Of a stretch of DNA of 11,028 nt, positions 1 to 7,100 are shown piece after piece. The translations under genes were made by a program, and so were the position numbers. The stretch spans positions 1 through 11,028 of the forward strand of contig JAGNUJ010000048.1 of assembly GCA_017987055.1 (NCBI GenBank), in the 5' to 3' direction. The DNA is from Giesbergeria sp. (GTDB taxonomy: Bacteria > Pseudomonadota > Gammaproteobacteria > Burkholderiales > Burkholderiaceae_C). Under the pieces are notes generated by a model. It was not told the origin of the DNA. It did no database searches and was given only the letters and a program-made list of their open reading frames with translations. Numbering within the stretch: position 1 is the stretch's first letter; each line of letters starts with the position of its first letter.

Positions 1-884
1 TCATTGACGTCGGCCCGCGCGATGGTCTGCAAAATGAAAAAACGCCGGTGCCGTCCGGCACCAAAATCGGTTTGGTGCAGCGCCTGCAGAGCGCCGGCCT
101 GCAAGAGATTGAAGTCACCAGCTACGTAAGCCCCAAGTGGGTGCCGCAAATGGCCGACAACCACGCCGTCATGCAAGGCATCACGCGCCGCGATGGCGTG
201 CGTTATTCGGTGCTGACGCCCAATCTGCAAGGTTTTGCCGCCGCGCTGCAAGATAAGCCCGACGAAATCGTCGTGTTTGGCGCTGCCAGCGAAGCCTTCA
301 GCCAAAAAAACATCAACTGCAGCATTGCCGAGAGCATTGAGCGCTTTGCCCCGGTGGTTGAAGCTGCGCTGGCCGCTGGCATTGCCGTGCGCGCCGCCAT
401 GAGCTGCACGGTCGGCTGCCCGTATGAGGGCGAGATTGCCCCCGAGCGCGTCGCTTATCTGGCCGGCCTGCTCAAAGGCATTGGCGTGCAGCGGGTGGAT
501 GTGGCCGACACCATTGGCGTGGGCACACCGCGCAAGGTGCAAGCGGCCATCGAGGCCACGCTGCAGCACTACAGCATCGACGCCATCTCCGGCCACTTTC
601 ACGACACCTACGGCCAAGCGCTGGCCAATACGCTGGCGGCGCTGCAGATGGGCGTGTGGAATTTCCAGTCGTCGGTGGCGGGCCTAGGCGGCTGCCCGTA
701 TGCCAAGGGCGCTACCGGCAACGTATCGACCGAAGACTTGGTGTTCATGCTGCACGGCATGGGCATTGAGACCGGCATTGATCTCGATAAATTGATTGAC
801 GCCGGCGTTTACATCAGCGATTTTCTCGGTCGCAAGCCCCATTCGCGTGTGGCTATGGCGGTTCTGAACCAGCGCGTTGGCTGA
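1..884 (+). CDS. mvaB: Hydroxymethylglutaryl-CoA lyase, 5' end cut by the window edge
   Basis: This enzyme cleaves HMG-CoA to acetoacetate and acetyl-CoA, the last step of leucine breakdown, in the cytosol. The reading frame is open from base 3 and the true start lies upstream. The first visible residues are IDVGPRDGLQNE, the family's N-terminal active-site motif with the catalytic Arg-Asp pair. Further on are EVTSYVSPKWVPQM, the metal-binding HFHDTYG (HxH, about 595-615) and the signature SVAGLGGCPYAKGATGN (about 673-723) with the catalytic cysteine. All expected active-site residues in the visible part are present, and the TGA is at 882-884. Only a handful of N-terminal residues are likely missing. 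A related aldolase or isopropylmalate synthase-type enzyme is unlikely given the GLGGCPYAKGATGN signature. No other leucine-degradation gene is visible, so the rest of the pathway would be upstream or elsewhere. Confidence 0.95.
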   Translation, partial: IDVGPRDGLQNEKTPVPSGTKIGLVQRLQSAGLQEIEVTSYVSPKWVPQMADNHAVMQGITRRDGVRYSVLTPNLQGFAAALQDKPDEIVVFGAASEAFSQKNINCSIAESIERFAPVVEAALAAGIAVRAAMSCTVGCPYEGEIAPERVAYLAGLLKGIGVQRVDVADTIGVGTPRKVQAAIEATLQHYSIDAISGHFHDTYGQALANTLAALQMGVWNFQSSVAGLGGCPYAKGATGNVSTEDLVFMLHGMGIETGIDLDKLIDAGVYISDFLGRKPHSRVAMAVLNQRVG

Positions 885-904
885 GTCAAGGCCAAAATAG
901 AGCC

Positions 905-1192
905 ATGAACACTATTAAACCGATAGCTGCTCGCGCAAGCCTACTGGGCGCTGCGGGCTATTTTGACCAAAATTCGGACGAAGATGTGCCCTCGCCGTGC
1001 ATTTCGGTCTGCAAGATGAACGAAGAGCGCAGTTACTGCCAAGGGTGCTTTCGCTCCATCCCCGAGATTCGCGCTTGGGCGGCAGCAGACGCGGCGCAGC
1101 GCCTAGCGATTTGGGCGCAACTGGCCGAGCGCGCCGGCATGGCGTTTCCGCCCGAACCGGCGCTGGCCAACCCAGAGGCAAGAGAGCCATGA
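905..1192 (+). CDS. DUF1289 family small four-cysteine protein (start uncertain)
   Basis: The body of this 95-residue frame is a DUF1289 domain: PSPCISVCKM (C32, C36) followed by CQGCFRSIPEI (C45, C48) and a helical tail with W58 and W70. The four cysteines suggest a small metal or Fe-S site, but the family's function is not established. The gene ends in an ATGA overlap with the next gene (1189-1192), so the two are probably translated together. The start is doubtful. The first 24 or so residues from ATG 905 are encoded by what looks like a dispersed repeat (911-973) and do not resemble the family, whose members usually begin just before the first cysteine pair. A GTG at 986-988 (V28), giving 68 residues, is an alternative. 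Neither start has a strong ribosome-binding site. The domain call is firm; the N-terminus is not. Confidence 0.8.
   Translation: MNTIKPIAARASLLGAAGYFDQNSDEDVPSPCISVCKMNEERSYCQGCFRSIPEIRAWAAADAAQRLAIWAQLAERAGMAFPPEPALANPEAREP
911..973 (-). repeat. Short dispersed repeat, copy near the DUF1289 start
   Basis: The segment has the look of a Comamonadaceae intergenic repeat: ATAGC at 923-927 is inverted as GCTAT at 957-961, with GC-rich imperfectly complementary sequence (GCTCGCGC, GGCGCTGCG) between. Its reverse complement contains AGCAGCTATC preceded by TTGCGCG, resembling the cores found in rfbB and rfbD (AACCAGCTATC or TACCAGCTATC preceded by AAGCGC). It lies between the mvaB stop and the conserved part of the DUF1289 gene. 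Family assignment is from memory of such repeats; the internal inverted arms are visible directly. Confidence 0.5.
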
Positions 1193-1827
1193 AAAACATC
1201 ACGTTCTATTTGGACTTTGTCTCGCCCTACGCGTGGCTGGCATTTGAGCGCCTGCCCGAGGAGCTGGAGGGACTGAGCTACAGCGTCGAATACCGCCCGG
1301 TGCTGCTGGGCGCGCTGCTGCAGCAGCACAGCAACCCGGGGCCGGCGGGGATTGCGCCCAAGCGCGATTGGACTTATCGCCATGTGCTGTGGCTGGGCCA
1401 CCAGCTCGGCGTGCCGCTGCAAATGCCAACGCAGCACCCGTTCAACCCCTTGGTGCTGCTGCGCCAAGCGCTGGCTTGCAGCAGCGATGGCAGCATCAAC
1501 CGCTTTGTCGCCGAGGCGCTGTTGCGCCATGTCTGGGTTGGCGGCCACGATGCGCTCGACGCAGCGCGGCTGCAGCAACTGGCGCAAGAGCTGGCTTTGC
1601 AGACCAAGCCCGAGACCGACAGCAACCGCGTCAAAGCCCTGCTGCGCGCCAACACCGACACCGCTGCCGCGCGCGGCGTGTTTGGCGTACCGGCGTTTGG
1701 CGTGGACGACCAGCTGTTTTGGGGTTTGGACAGCCTGCCGATGCTGCGCGCTTATCTGCAAGGCGATCCTTGGTTTGCCACCGAAGCCGCCGCTGCTGCA
1801 AGCGTGGTGCAAGGACTGCCGGGTTGA
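1189..1827 (+). CDS. 2-hydroxychromene-2-carboxylate isomerase-like, DsbA-fold protein
   Basis: The 212-residue product is the normal length for the HCCA isomerase / kappa-class GST-like family. The N-terminus FYLDFVSPYAWLAFE carries the DFxSPY motif, with S12 where NahD-type enzymes have their catalytic serine. The C-terminal third has GVFGVPAFGVDDQLFWGLDSL (163-183), the thioredoxin-fold cis-proline loop followed by the F-W-G-x-D motif. There is no CxxC, so it is not a disulfide oxidoreductase. NahD isomerises 2-hydroxychromene-2-carboxylate to trans-o-hydroxybenzylidenepyruvate with glutathione in naphthalene degradation. No other aromatic-degradation gene is present here, so the substrate may differ. 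The start ATG 1189 overlaps the DUF1289 stop (ATGA) and has a purine-rich AGAGGCAAGAG stretch upstream. The family call is strong; the specific reaction is inferred. Confidence 0.85.
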   Translation: MKNITFYLDFVSPYAWLAFERLPEELEGLSYSVEYRPVLLGALLQQHSNPGPAGIAPKRDWTYRHVLWLGHQLGVPLQMPTQHPFNPLVLLRQALACSSDGSINRFVAEALLRHVWVGGHDALDAARLQQLAQELALQTKPETDSNRVKALLRANTDTAAARGVFGVPAFGVDDQLFWGLDSLPMLRAYLQGDPWFATEAAAAASVVQGLPG

Positions 1828-1899
1828 ATAGGATGCAAAGCGGCGTTGGTCGCCCTTGTTATTTCATCCGGCTGATGCCGCCGCACCCGTGAGTTCGCC

Positions 1900-3717
1900 A
1901 TGCCCAGTGCTTTTAATTTTGCCGCCTCGCCCTTCGACTGTCTAAGCCCCGACGAGCAGCGCCTGGTGCGCGATAGCGTCGATGTCGCCTACTTCCCCGA
2001 GGGCGCGGTGGTGCTGGACGTGGGCACGGTGCCAACACACCTGTTTGTGCTCATCAAAGGCTACGTCACGCAAACCGAGGGCGATGAGGTGCTGGCCACT
2101 TATGGCCCAGACGACACGTTTGATGGCCGGGGCTTGGTGGCTGGGCGCGTCAGCAGCCGCTTTGTGGCGGTGGAAGAAGTGGTGGCCTACCAGCTGGCGC
2201 GCGAGGCAGTCAACGAGCTGATTGCGCGCAACGCCACCTTTGGCGCGCTGCTGTTTTCTGACTTGGGCAACAAACTCAGCGCGCTGGCGCAGCGCAGCGA
2301 CCGCCACGAGCGCCAGTCACTGACGCTGGCGCGGGTGGACGAGGCCTATTTGCGCCCAGCGCATATGGTCGATGCCAGCACGGACATTGTCTCGGTGGTG
2401 CGTGTGTTCCAAGAGCGGCGCACCACCAGCGTGCTAGTCACTGGAATGCCCGATGGCCAGCTGGGTATCTTTACCAACACTACGCTGCAGCGCGCCATTT
2501 TGGATAGCCGCCCGCTCAACCAGCTGCCCGTCGGTGAGCTGACCAGTAGCCCCGTGGTCACCGTGCGCGCCGCCGACCAGTTAGGCGATGCGATGGCGCT
2601 GCTGCTGCGCGAGCGTGTCCACCGTTTGGTGGTGGTCGATGGTGACAAAGTACTGGGCATTCTGGAAGCGCTGGACTTGTTCAGCTTTTTGGCTAACCAC
2701 TCGCACCTCATCACGGTGCAGATTGAGCAGGCGCGCAATGTCGAGGACTTGGCGCAAGCTGCTGCGCAAATCACCCGTTTGATTGCTGCGCTGCACCGGG
2801 GCGGCACGCGCATGGGCCTGATGGCGACGCTGGTGCAGCAGCTCAACGCCCGCTTGTTTGAGCGCGCTTGGGCGATGGTGGCGCCGCCCGAGTTGTTGGC
2901 CAACAGCTGCCTGTTTGTCATGGGCAGCGAAGGGCGCGGCGAGCAGCTGCTCAAAACCGACCAAGACAACGGCCTGCTGCTGCGCGACAGTTATGCGCCG
3001 CCAGCCGATTTGCAGAATATTTGCCAGCGCTTTTCAGATGTGTTGACCAGCTTTGGCTACCCCCAATGCCCCGGCAAGATCATGCTAAACAACCCGCTGT
3101 GGCGCGGCACAGTGACCGAGTTTGGCCAGCGTGTGCGCCAGTGGCTGCTGATGCCTGATGCCGATGGTTTGATGAATTTGGCCATTTTTTTGGATGCCCA
3201 CGCCGTCGCCGGCGATGCTGCGTTGCTGGACACAGTGCGCAGCGCGCTGATGGTGTTTGCCACCGACAACGATGCGGTCATTGCGCGTTTTGCCTCGGCG
3301 ATTGAGCAGTTTGACACTGATGCCAGTTGGTGGAGCCGGCTGCTGGGCACCAGCGAAGAAATGCGCCGCGTCAGCCTGAAAAAAGCCGGCATCTTCCCCA
3401 TCGTCCACGGCGTGCGCAGCTTGGCGCTGGCGCGGCGTGTCAGTGCCACCAGCACTGCTGATCGTATTGCCGCGCTGGTGACCGATGGCGTAGTGGATGC
3501 GGGGCTGGCCCAAGAATTGATGGAGAGCCTGCACTTTTTGATGGGGCTGCGCCTGACGGCTGGGCTGGCAGAAATCGACACCGGTCGCCCGGTCACCGGC
3601 AACGTCATCCCCGAGCGCTTGACCAGCTTGGAGCGCGATTTGCTCAAAGATGCGCTCTCGGTAGTTAAACGCTTTAAAGCCCTGCTGCACATGCGCCTGC
3701 GCTTGGATTTGGTCTGA
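1900..3717 (+). CDS. cNMP-like / CBS pair / DUF294 nucleotidyltransferase-like protein
   Basis: This 605-residue cytoplasmic protein has four parts. Residues about 10-130 form a cyclic-nucleotide-binding-like beta-roll (FPEGAVVLDVGTVPTHLFVLIKGYV). About 150-265 is a pair of CBS domains (for example SVLVTGMPDGQLGIFT and RLVVVDGDKVLGIL). About 290-440 is a DUF294 nucleotidyltransferase-like domain with MGSEGRGEQ (341-349) and TDQDN (353-357), and 450-600 is the helical DUF294 C-terminal domain. The fold and motifs are shared with GlnD-type uridylyltransferases, but the reaction and target are unknown. The beta-roll lacks the usual phosphate-binding FGE...R-A cassette (it has FDGRGLVAGRVSSRF), so canonical cAMP binding is doubtful. 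ATG 1900 gives a full-length domain set, though the site just upstream is weak. The stop lies 2 bases before the exonuclease start, indicating one transcript. In Pseudomonas and others this pair adjoins actP-type acetate symporter genes, suggesting a transport-related regulatory role; that is inference. Confidence 0.9.
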   Translation: MPSAFNFAASPFDCLSPDEQRLVRDSVDVAYFPEGAVVLDVGTVPTHLFVLIKGYVTQTEGDEVLATYGPDDTFDGRGLVAGRVSSRFVAVEEVVAYQLAREAVNELIARNATFGALLFSDLGNKLSALAQRSDRHERQSLTLARVDEAYLRPAHMVDASTDIVSVVRVFQERRTTSVLVTGMPDGQLGIFTNTTLQRAILDSRPLNQLPVGELTSSPVVTVRAADQLGDAMALLLRERVHRLVVVDGDKVLGILEALDLFSFLANHSHLITVQIEQARNVEDLAQAAAQITRLIAALHRGGTRMGLMATLVQQLNARLFERAWAMVAPPELLANSCLFVMGSEGRGEQLLKTDQDNGLLLRDSYAPPADLQNICQRFSDVLTSFGYPQCPGKIMLNNPLWRGTVTEFGQRVRQWLLMPDADGLMNLAIFLDAHAVAGDAALLDTVRSALMVFATDNDAVIARFASAIEQFDTDASWWSRLLGTSEEMRRVSLKKAGIFPIVHGVRSLALARRVSATSTADRIAALVTDGVVDAGLAQELMESLHFLMGLRLTAGLAEIDTGRPVTGNVIPERLTSLERDLLKDALSVVKRFKALLHMRLRLDLV

Positions 3718-3719
3718 AT

Positions 3720-4397
3720 ATGGCGGACGCGACTTCTTCTTTCGCGCGTGCCAGTGGCCCGCGCCACTGGCTGGCACAAGCCAAACGTGCCTGGCAACAA
3801 CACCATTTGAGCGACCCAGCCTATGCTTTTGTATTGGAGCCACCGCCGCCCAACGAATGGGTGTCGCTGGACTGCGAAACCACCGGTTTAAACCGGCGCA
3901 GCGATGAAATCATCTCCGTCGGTGCCGTGCGCATCGTCGGCGACCGCATCATGACCAGCGAGCGGTTGGAGCTGCTGGTGCGCCCCGACAAAGGCGTGCC
4001 CGGCCAAAGCGTGCGCATCCACCGCTTGCGCGAGCAAGATGTCGCCAACGGCCTGCCGCTGGCTGAGGCGATGCAGCAGTTGCTGCACTTCATTGGCAGT
4101 CGGCCACTGGTCGGTTATTACTTGGAGTTTGATGTCGCCATGCTCAACCGCGCCATTACGCCGCTGATAGGCATGGGCTTGCCCCAGCCGAAGATTGAAG
4201 TGTCGGCGCTGTATTACGACTACAAATTCAAGCACCTACCGCCCTCGCACCAACAGGGCAATGCGGACATTGATTTGCGCTTTGCCACGCTCATGGCCGA
4301 TTTGCAATTGCCCTTGCGCGACGCGCACGACGCGATGAATGACGCGGTGATGGCAGCAATGGCGTTTATCAAACTGCGCCACCTGAGCGCGCTGTAA
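3720..4397 (+). CDS. DEDDh-family 3'-5' exonuclease (DnaQ/Pol III epsilon-like)
   Basis: The 225-residue product carries a complete DEDDh exonuclease site: D51 and E53 in SLDCETTGL, D138 in LEFDVAML, and H203 with D208 in DAHDAMNDA. Such enzymes remove nucleotides from 3' ends using two metal ions. The first 45 residues (ARASGPRHWLAQAKRAW..., then a proline run) precede the nuclease domain and are not part of it. It is not the replicative DnaQ: it lacks the C-terminal polymerase-binding extension and sits next to the CBS/DUF294 gene, the usual neighbour of this subfamily. It starts 2 bases after that gene's stop, within an AATATG context, so translation is probably coupled. The true substrate (DNA, RNA or small signalling nucleotide) cannot be read from the sequence. 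Confidence 0.9.
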   Translation: MADATSSFARASGPRHWLAQAKRAWQQHHLSDPAYAFVLEPPPPNEWVSLDCETTGLNRRSDEIISVGAVRIVGDRIMTSERLELLVRPDKGVPGQSVRIHRLREQDVANGLPLAEAMQQLLHFIGSRPLVGYYLEFDVAMLNRAITPLIGMGLPQPKIEVSALYYDYKFKHLPPSHQQGNADIDLRFATLMADLQLPLRDAHDAMNDAVMAAMAFIKLRHLSAL

Positions 4398-4456
4398 TAG
4401 CCTTAGACAGGCTCTGTTCTACTGTTTCAGTCCAACCTTTGGAGACATAACGCGCC

Positions 4457-5578
4457 ATGATTCCTTTACAACTCTTTGACACTGCGACCAGCACCTACAC
4501 CTACTTGCTGGTAGATAACCACACGCGCGACGCACTGATTATTGACCCAGTCAATGCCCAGTGGGAGCGCGATTTAGCGGTGCTGCACGCGCACGGCCTG
4601 ACGCTGCGCTGGATTGTGGAAACCCATGTCCATGCAGACCACATCACCAGCGCAGCGGTGCTGGCCGAGCACACCGGTGCCCGCACCGCCGCGCCCGCCG
4701 ATTGCGGTGTCGGAACCGCTACGGAGCAACTGGTGCATGGTGCCGTACTGCGCTTTGGTGGCGAGCAGCTGCAGGCCTTGGCCACACCGGGGCATACCGC
4801 TGGCAGCATGTCGTATCTGTGGCGCAACCATGTCTTTACCGGCGACACCTTGCTGATTGATGGCTGTGGCCGCACCGACTTTCAGTCGGGCAGTGCTGTA
4901 GCGCTGTATGACAGCATCACCCAGGTGTTGTTTGCCCTGCCGGACGACACCATGGTCTGGCCAGCGCACGACTACCACGGTCGCAGCCACTCGACCATTG
5001 GTGCCGAAAAAGCCACCAATGCGCGCATTGCCGGGCGCACGCAGGCTGAGTTTGTCGCGCTCATGGAAGGCCTAGACTTGCCAGCGCCGCACGACTTAGA
5101 TGCCTCGGTGTTGGCCAACCGCTCGTCGGGTATGCGCCACGACGCGGCCAGCGTCGTCTGCCCAGCCGAGAAAGGCCCCTGCCCTGCCGAAGGCTATACC
5201 GGCGATGTCGCTGCGCAGCTGGCATGGCAGTGGGTACAAAACGGCGAAGCGGTGCTGGTAGATGTGCGCACCGATGCTGAGCGCGAATGGGTAGGTGCCG
5301 TGCCCGGTGCCGTAGCGGTAGCGTGGAAGCAGTGGCCAGGCATGGCAATGAACGAGACGTTTGATGAGCAGCTGCGTGCCGCTGTGCCACAAGGCAGCAA
5401 AGTGGTGCTACTGTGCCGCAGCGGTGTGCGCTCAGTTGCCGCCGCGCGCCGCGCCACTGAGTTGGGGATAGAGGCCTACAACATTTTGGACGGTTTTGAA
5501 GGTGCTTTGAATAACCAAGCCCAGCGCGGGCAGTTGAACGGCTGGCGTTGGAGTGGCCTGCCGTGGCGCCAAGGCTGA
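4457..5578 (+). CDS. Persulfide dioxygenase-rhodanese fusion (ETHE1-like)
   Basis: The 373-residue protein has two enzymatic halves. The N-terminal metallo-beta-lactamase domain has THVHADH (56-62), PGHT (111-114) and TGDTLLIDGCGRTDFQ (128-143). H57, H113 and D130 correspond to the single-iron ligands of ETHE1-type persulfide dioxygenases, which oxidise glutathione persulfide to sulfite and glutathione. The C-terminal rhodanese domain (about 248-370) has VLVDVRTDAEREWVGAVPGA and the active-site loop LLCRSGVRS with C320 as sulfur acceptor. The order dioxygenase-rhodanese matches the PRF-type fusion known from Burkholderia, which links persulfide oxidation to thiosulfate chemistry. A region around 215-245 with C235 and C242 links the halves. 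A GGAGA lies 11 bases before ATG 4457. The gene has its own 59-base upstream gap and a strong terminator after it, so it is probably monocistronic. No sulfide:quinone reductase is nearby. Confidence 0.92.
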   Translation: MIPLQLFDTATSTYTYLLVDNHTRDALIIDPVNAQWERDLAVLHAHGLTLRWIVETHVHADHITSAAVLAEHTGARTAAPADCGVGTATEQLVHGAVLRFGGEQLQALATPGHTAGSMSYLWRNHVFTGDTLLIDGCGRTDFQSGSAVALYDSITQVLFALPDDTMVWPAHDYHGRSHSTIGAEKATNARIAGRTQAEFVALMEGLDLPAPHDLDASVLANRSSGMRHDAASVVCPAEKGPCPAEGYTGDVAAQLAWQWVQNGEAVLVDVRTDAEREWVGAVPGAVAVAWKQWPGMAMNETFDEQLRAAVPQGSKVVLLCRSGVRSVAAARRATELGIEAYNILDGFEGALNNQAQRGQLNGWRWSGLPWRQG

Positions 5579-5593
5579 TCGTTTAAAGGCAAT

Positions 5594-5624
5594 AAAAAAA
5601 CGGACTTAAAAGTCCGTTTTTTTT
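5594..5624. terminator. Bidirectional rho-independent terminator
   Basis: A near-perfect hairpin has arms CGGACTT (5601-5607) and AAGTCCG (5610-5616) around a tiny AA loop. It is flanked by seven A on the left (5594-5600) and eight T on the right (5617-5624), so it can terminate transcription on both strands. It sits between two convergent stops: 5578 (+) and 5644 (-). Confidence 0.93.
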
Positions 5625-5643
5625 GGCAAAAATCGACCGATTT

Positions 5644-6132
5644 TTACAGCGCTGGAATGCGCAGCTTCTGGCCGGGATAGATTTTGTCGGGGTGGCTCAA
5701 CATCGGCTTGTTGGCTTCAAAAATCTTTGGATACTTGCCGGCATCGCCATAGTATTTTTTGGCAATCGCCGACAGCGTATCACCGCGCACTACGTCGTGA
5801 AATTGCGCTTCTGGCTCGGGATGGGTAACACTCATCAAGTTCTCAACGCTGGTCACGCTAGCGACGTTGCCGCAGCACAGGGTTATTTTCTCTTTGGCCG
5901 CTTGCGTGGGTGCTTCACCGTTGACAGTGACTTTGCCTTGCGCGCCGTCATAAGTCACTTGCAACGCGCTAGCGCCGAGGTTTTGTGCGGTGATGTAGGT
6001 CTCGATGGCCTTGGCGGCCTTGGCGTTGAGTTCGGCCGGGGTGGGTGCCGGTGCTGCTACTGGAGCCGCTTGCGCTTCTTTGCCGCCAAACAATTTTTCG
6101 CCCGCATCTCTGATGAAACTGAACAAACCCAT
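5644..6132 (-). CDS. kbp: BON-LysM protein, Kbp/YgaU family
   Basis: The 162-residue product begins MGLFSFIRDAGEKLFG, the characteristic start of Kbp (YgaU), and has a BON domain (about 35-103, ending CCGNVASVTSVENLMSV) followed by a C-terminal LysM domain (about 111-160: FHDVVRGDTLSAIAKKYYGD ... YPKIFEANKPML ... PGQKLRIP). In E. coli the homologue is a cytoplasmic potassium-binding protein needed for normal growth in high external K+. No signal peptide is visible, in keeping with a cytoplasmic site despite the LysM domain. An alanine/proline-rich stretch (20-33) links the N-terminal helix to BON. The frame stays open far upstream, but the ATG at 6132-6130 is preceded by AGGAG at the right distance and matches the family start. 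The CC pair at 86-87 (ITLCCGN) sits where I recall other members having AC. Function in this organism is inferred from the family. Confidence 0.92.
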   Translation of the reverse strand: MGLFSFIRDAGEKLFGGKEAQAAPVAAPAPTPAELNAKAAKAIETYITAQNLGASALQVTYDGAQGKVTVNGEAPTQAAKEKITLCCGNVASVTSVENLMSVTHPEPEAQFHDVVRGDTLSAIAKKYYGDAGKYPKIFEANKPMLSHPDKIYPGQKLRIPAL

Positions 6133-6294
6133 GTCGTTCTCCTGTGGTGTAGTTGACAAATAAAAACCAACTGTAGCGCCAAATGCTGCCAACCTTTGTC
6201 CGCTAAATTCATAAAAGCCGCTTAAGCAGCGCTGCCAACGAACAAGTTGTTGCCCAAAGTGAGCTTTCTTTAAAAACTTAGGATAATTCGCCGC
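6133..6294. promoter_or_regulatory. Divergent intergenic region between kbp and coaX
   Basis: These 162 bases must carry promoters for both genes. Towards coaX, a GATAAT at 6282-6287 is the best -10-like box, only 7 bases before the ATG, with no good -35 at normal spacing. If used, the coaX transcript would be leaderless or nearly so. The same place contains AGGA (6280-6283), 11 bases before the ATG, an alternative weak ribosome-binding site. A small inverted repeat, AGTTG (6151-6155) and CAACT (6168-6172), lies just upstream of the kbp ribosome-binding site. No strong promoter can be assigned for kbp. Confidence 0.45.
6139..6143 (-). promoter_or_regulatory. Ribosome-binding site fixing the kbp start
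   Basis: On the minus strand AGGAG lies 6 bases upstream of the ATG at 6132-6130. It decides between this start and a reading frame that remains open for 76 more codons upstream, which would cover the promoter region and run into the divergent coaX. Confidence 0.85.
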
Positions 6295-7062
6295 ATGACA
6301 TTTTTGGCCATCGACGTCGGCAACACCCGTCTCAAGTGGGCGTTGTATGAAGCACCTCAACCGGGAGCTGCCCTGCTTGCGCAGGGGGCAGAGTTTTTAG
6401 ACCATATCGACCGTTTAGCCGAGGGCGCTTGGGCTTGCCTACCAGCGCCTACACGCATGTTGGGCTGTGTGGTGGCGGGTGACGCCGTCAAGCGGCGCGT
6501 CGAAGAACAAATGGAGCTGTGGGACGTTTCAGCCAACTGGGTCGTCGCCTCGGCCAAAGAGGCTGGCCTGCGCAATGGCTACGACCACCCCTCGCGCTTA
6601 GGCTGTGATCGCTGGGTAGCCATGATTGGTGCGCGCCACCACCTCTTAGCGCGCGGTCAGGCGCGCCCGCTAATCATCGTTATGGTCGGCACCGCAGTGA
6701 CGGTAGAAGCTATTGATACCGAGGGCACTTTTTTAGGCGGCCTGATTTTGCCGGGTCACGGCATCATGCTGCGCGCACTGGAGTCAGGCACCGCAGGGCT
6801 GCACGTGCCTACCGGTGAAGTGTGCCTATTCCCCACCAACACCAGCGACGCGCTGACCAGTGGCGGCACCTATGCCATTGCCGGCGCTGTCGAGCGCATG
6901 GTCCAACACTTGACGCAGCACTGCGGTGTCGAGCCAGTATGCATGATGACTGGTGGAGCCGGCTGGAAGATGGCACCCAGCATGGGGCGCTCGTTTGAGC
7001 TCATTGATAACCTGATTTTTGACGGTTTGATCGAGATTGCTGCGCGGCGCTTTGCGCTTTAG
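6295..7062 (+). CDS. coaX: Type III pantothenate kinase
   Basis: CoaX phosphorylates pantothenate with ATP, the first step of coenzyme A synthesis, in bacteria lacking or supplementing CoaA. The 255-residue protein fits the family: [15 protein letters not shown] (3-17) is the phosphate-binding DVGNT motif of the ASKHA fold; [13 protein letters not shown] (102-114) contains D105, matching the catalytic aspartate; [11 protein letters not shown] (131-141) and GGLILPG (148-154) complete the core; and MMTGGAG (217-223) is the second nucleotide-binding loop. The start at the first ATG gives the expected N-terminus with only two residues before the first strand. Betaproteobacterial coaX often follows birA, but here it stands alone, divergent from kbp. 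It converges with the TPR gene with a 38-base gap in which I see no clear terminator. Confidence 0.95.
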   Translation: MTFLAIDVGNTRLKWALYEAPQPGAALLAQGAEFLDHIDRLAEGAWACLPAPTRMLGCVVAGDAVKRRVEEQMELWDVSANWVVASAKEAGLRNGYDHPSRLGCDRWVAMIGARHHLLARGQARPLIIVMVGTAVTVEAIDTEGTFLGGLILPGHGIMLRALESGTAGLHVPTGEVCLFPTNTSDALTSGGTYAIAGAVERMVQHLTQHCGVEPVCMMTGGAGWKMAPSMGRSFELIDNLIFDGLIEIAARRFAL

Positions 7063-7100
7063 TTTTACGCCTTAGCTTGCCGCAGCACTTTGAGCGCGCG

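Noticed and set aside
1033..1812. A 259-codon minus-strand frame opposite the isomerase
   Set aside because: Same reason: mirror frame of a real gene, with Gln/Ala/Arg-rich translation and no recognisable motif.
3057..3843. Two overlapping minus-strand frames of about 250 codons opposite the DUF294 C-terminus
   Set aside because: They overlap each other and a conserved domain on the plus strand, have no ribosome-binding site I can see, and show no family features.
4399..4413. Small stem AGCCT/AGGCT after the exonuclease stop
   Set aside because: Only five base pairs and no T tract follow; too weak to call a terminator.
5623..6156. A 177-codon plus-strand frame opposite kbp
   Set aside because: It starts within the terminator and runs antisense to a clear BON-LysM protein; its translation has no coherent domain.
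6153..6158. Perfect TTGACA resembling a plus-strand -35 box
   Set aside because: No acceptable -10 lies 16-18 bases downstream (nearest is TGTAGC at about 13), and it is nearly 140 bases from coaX.
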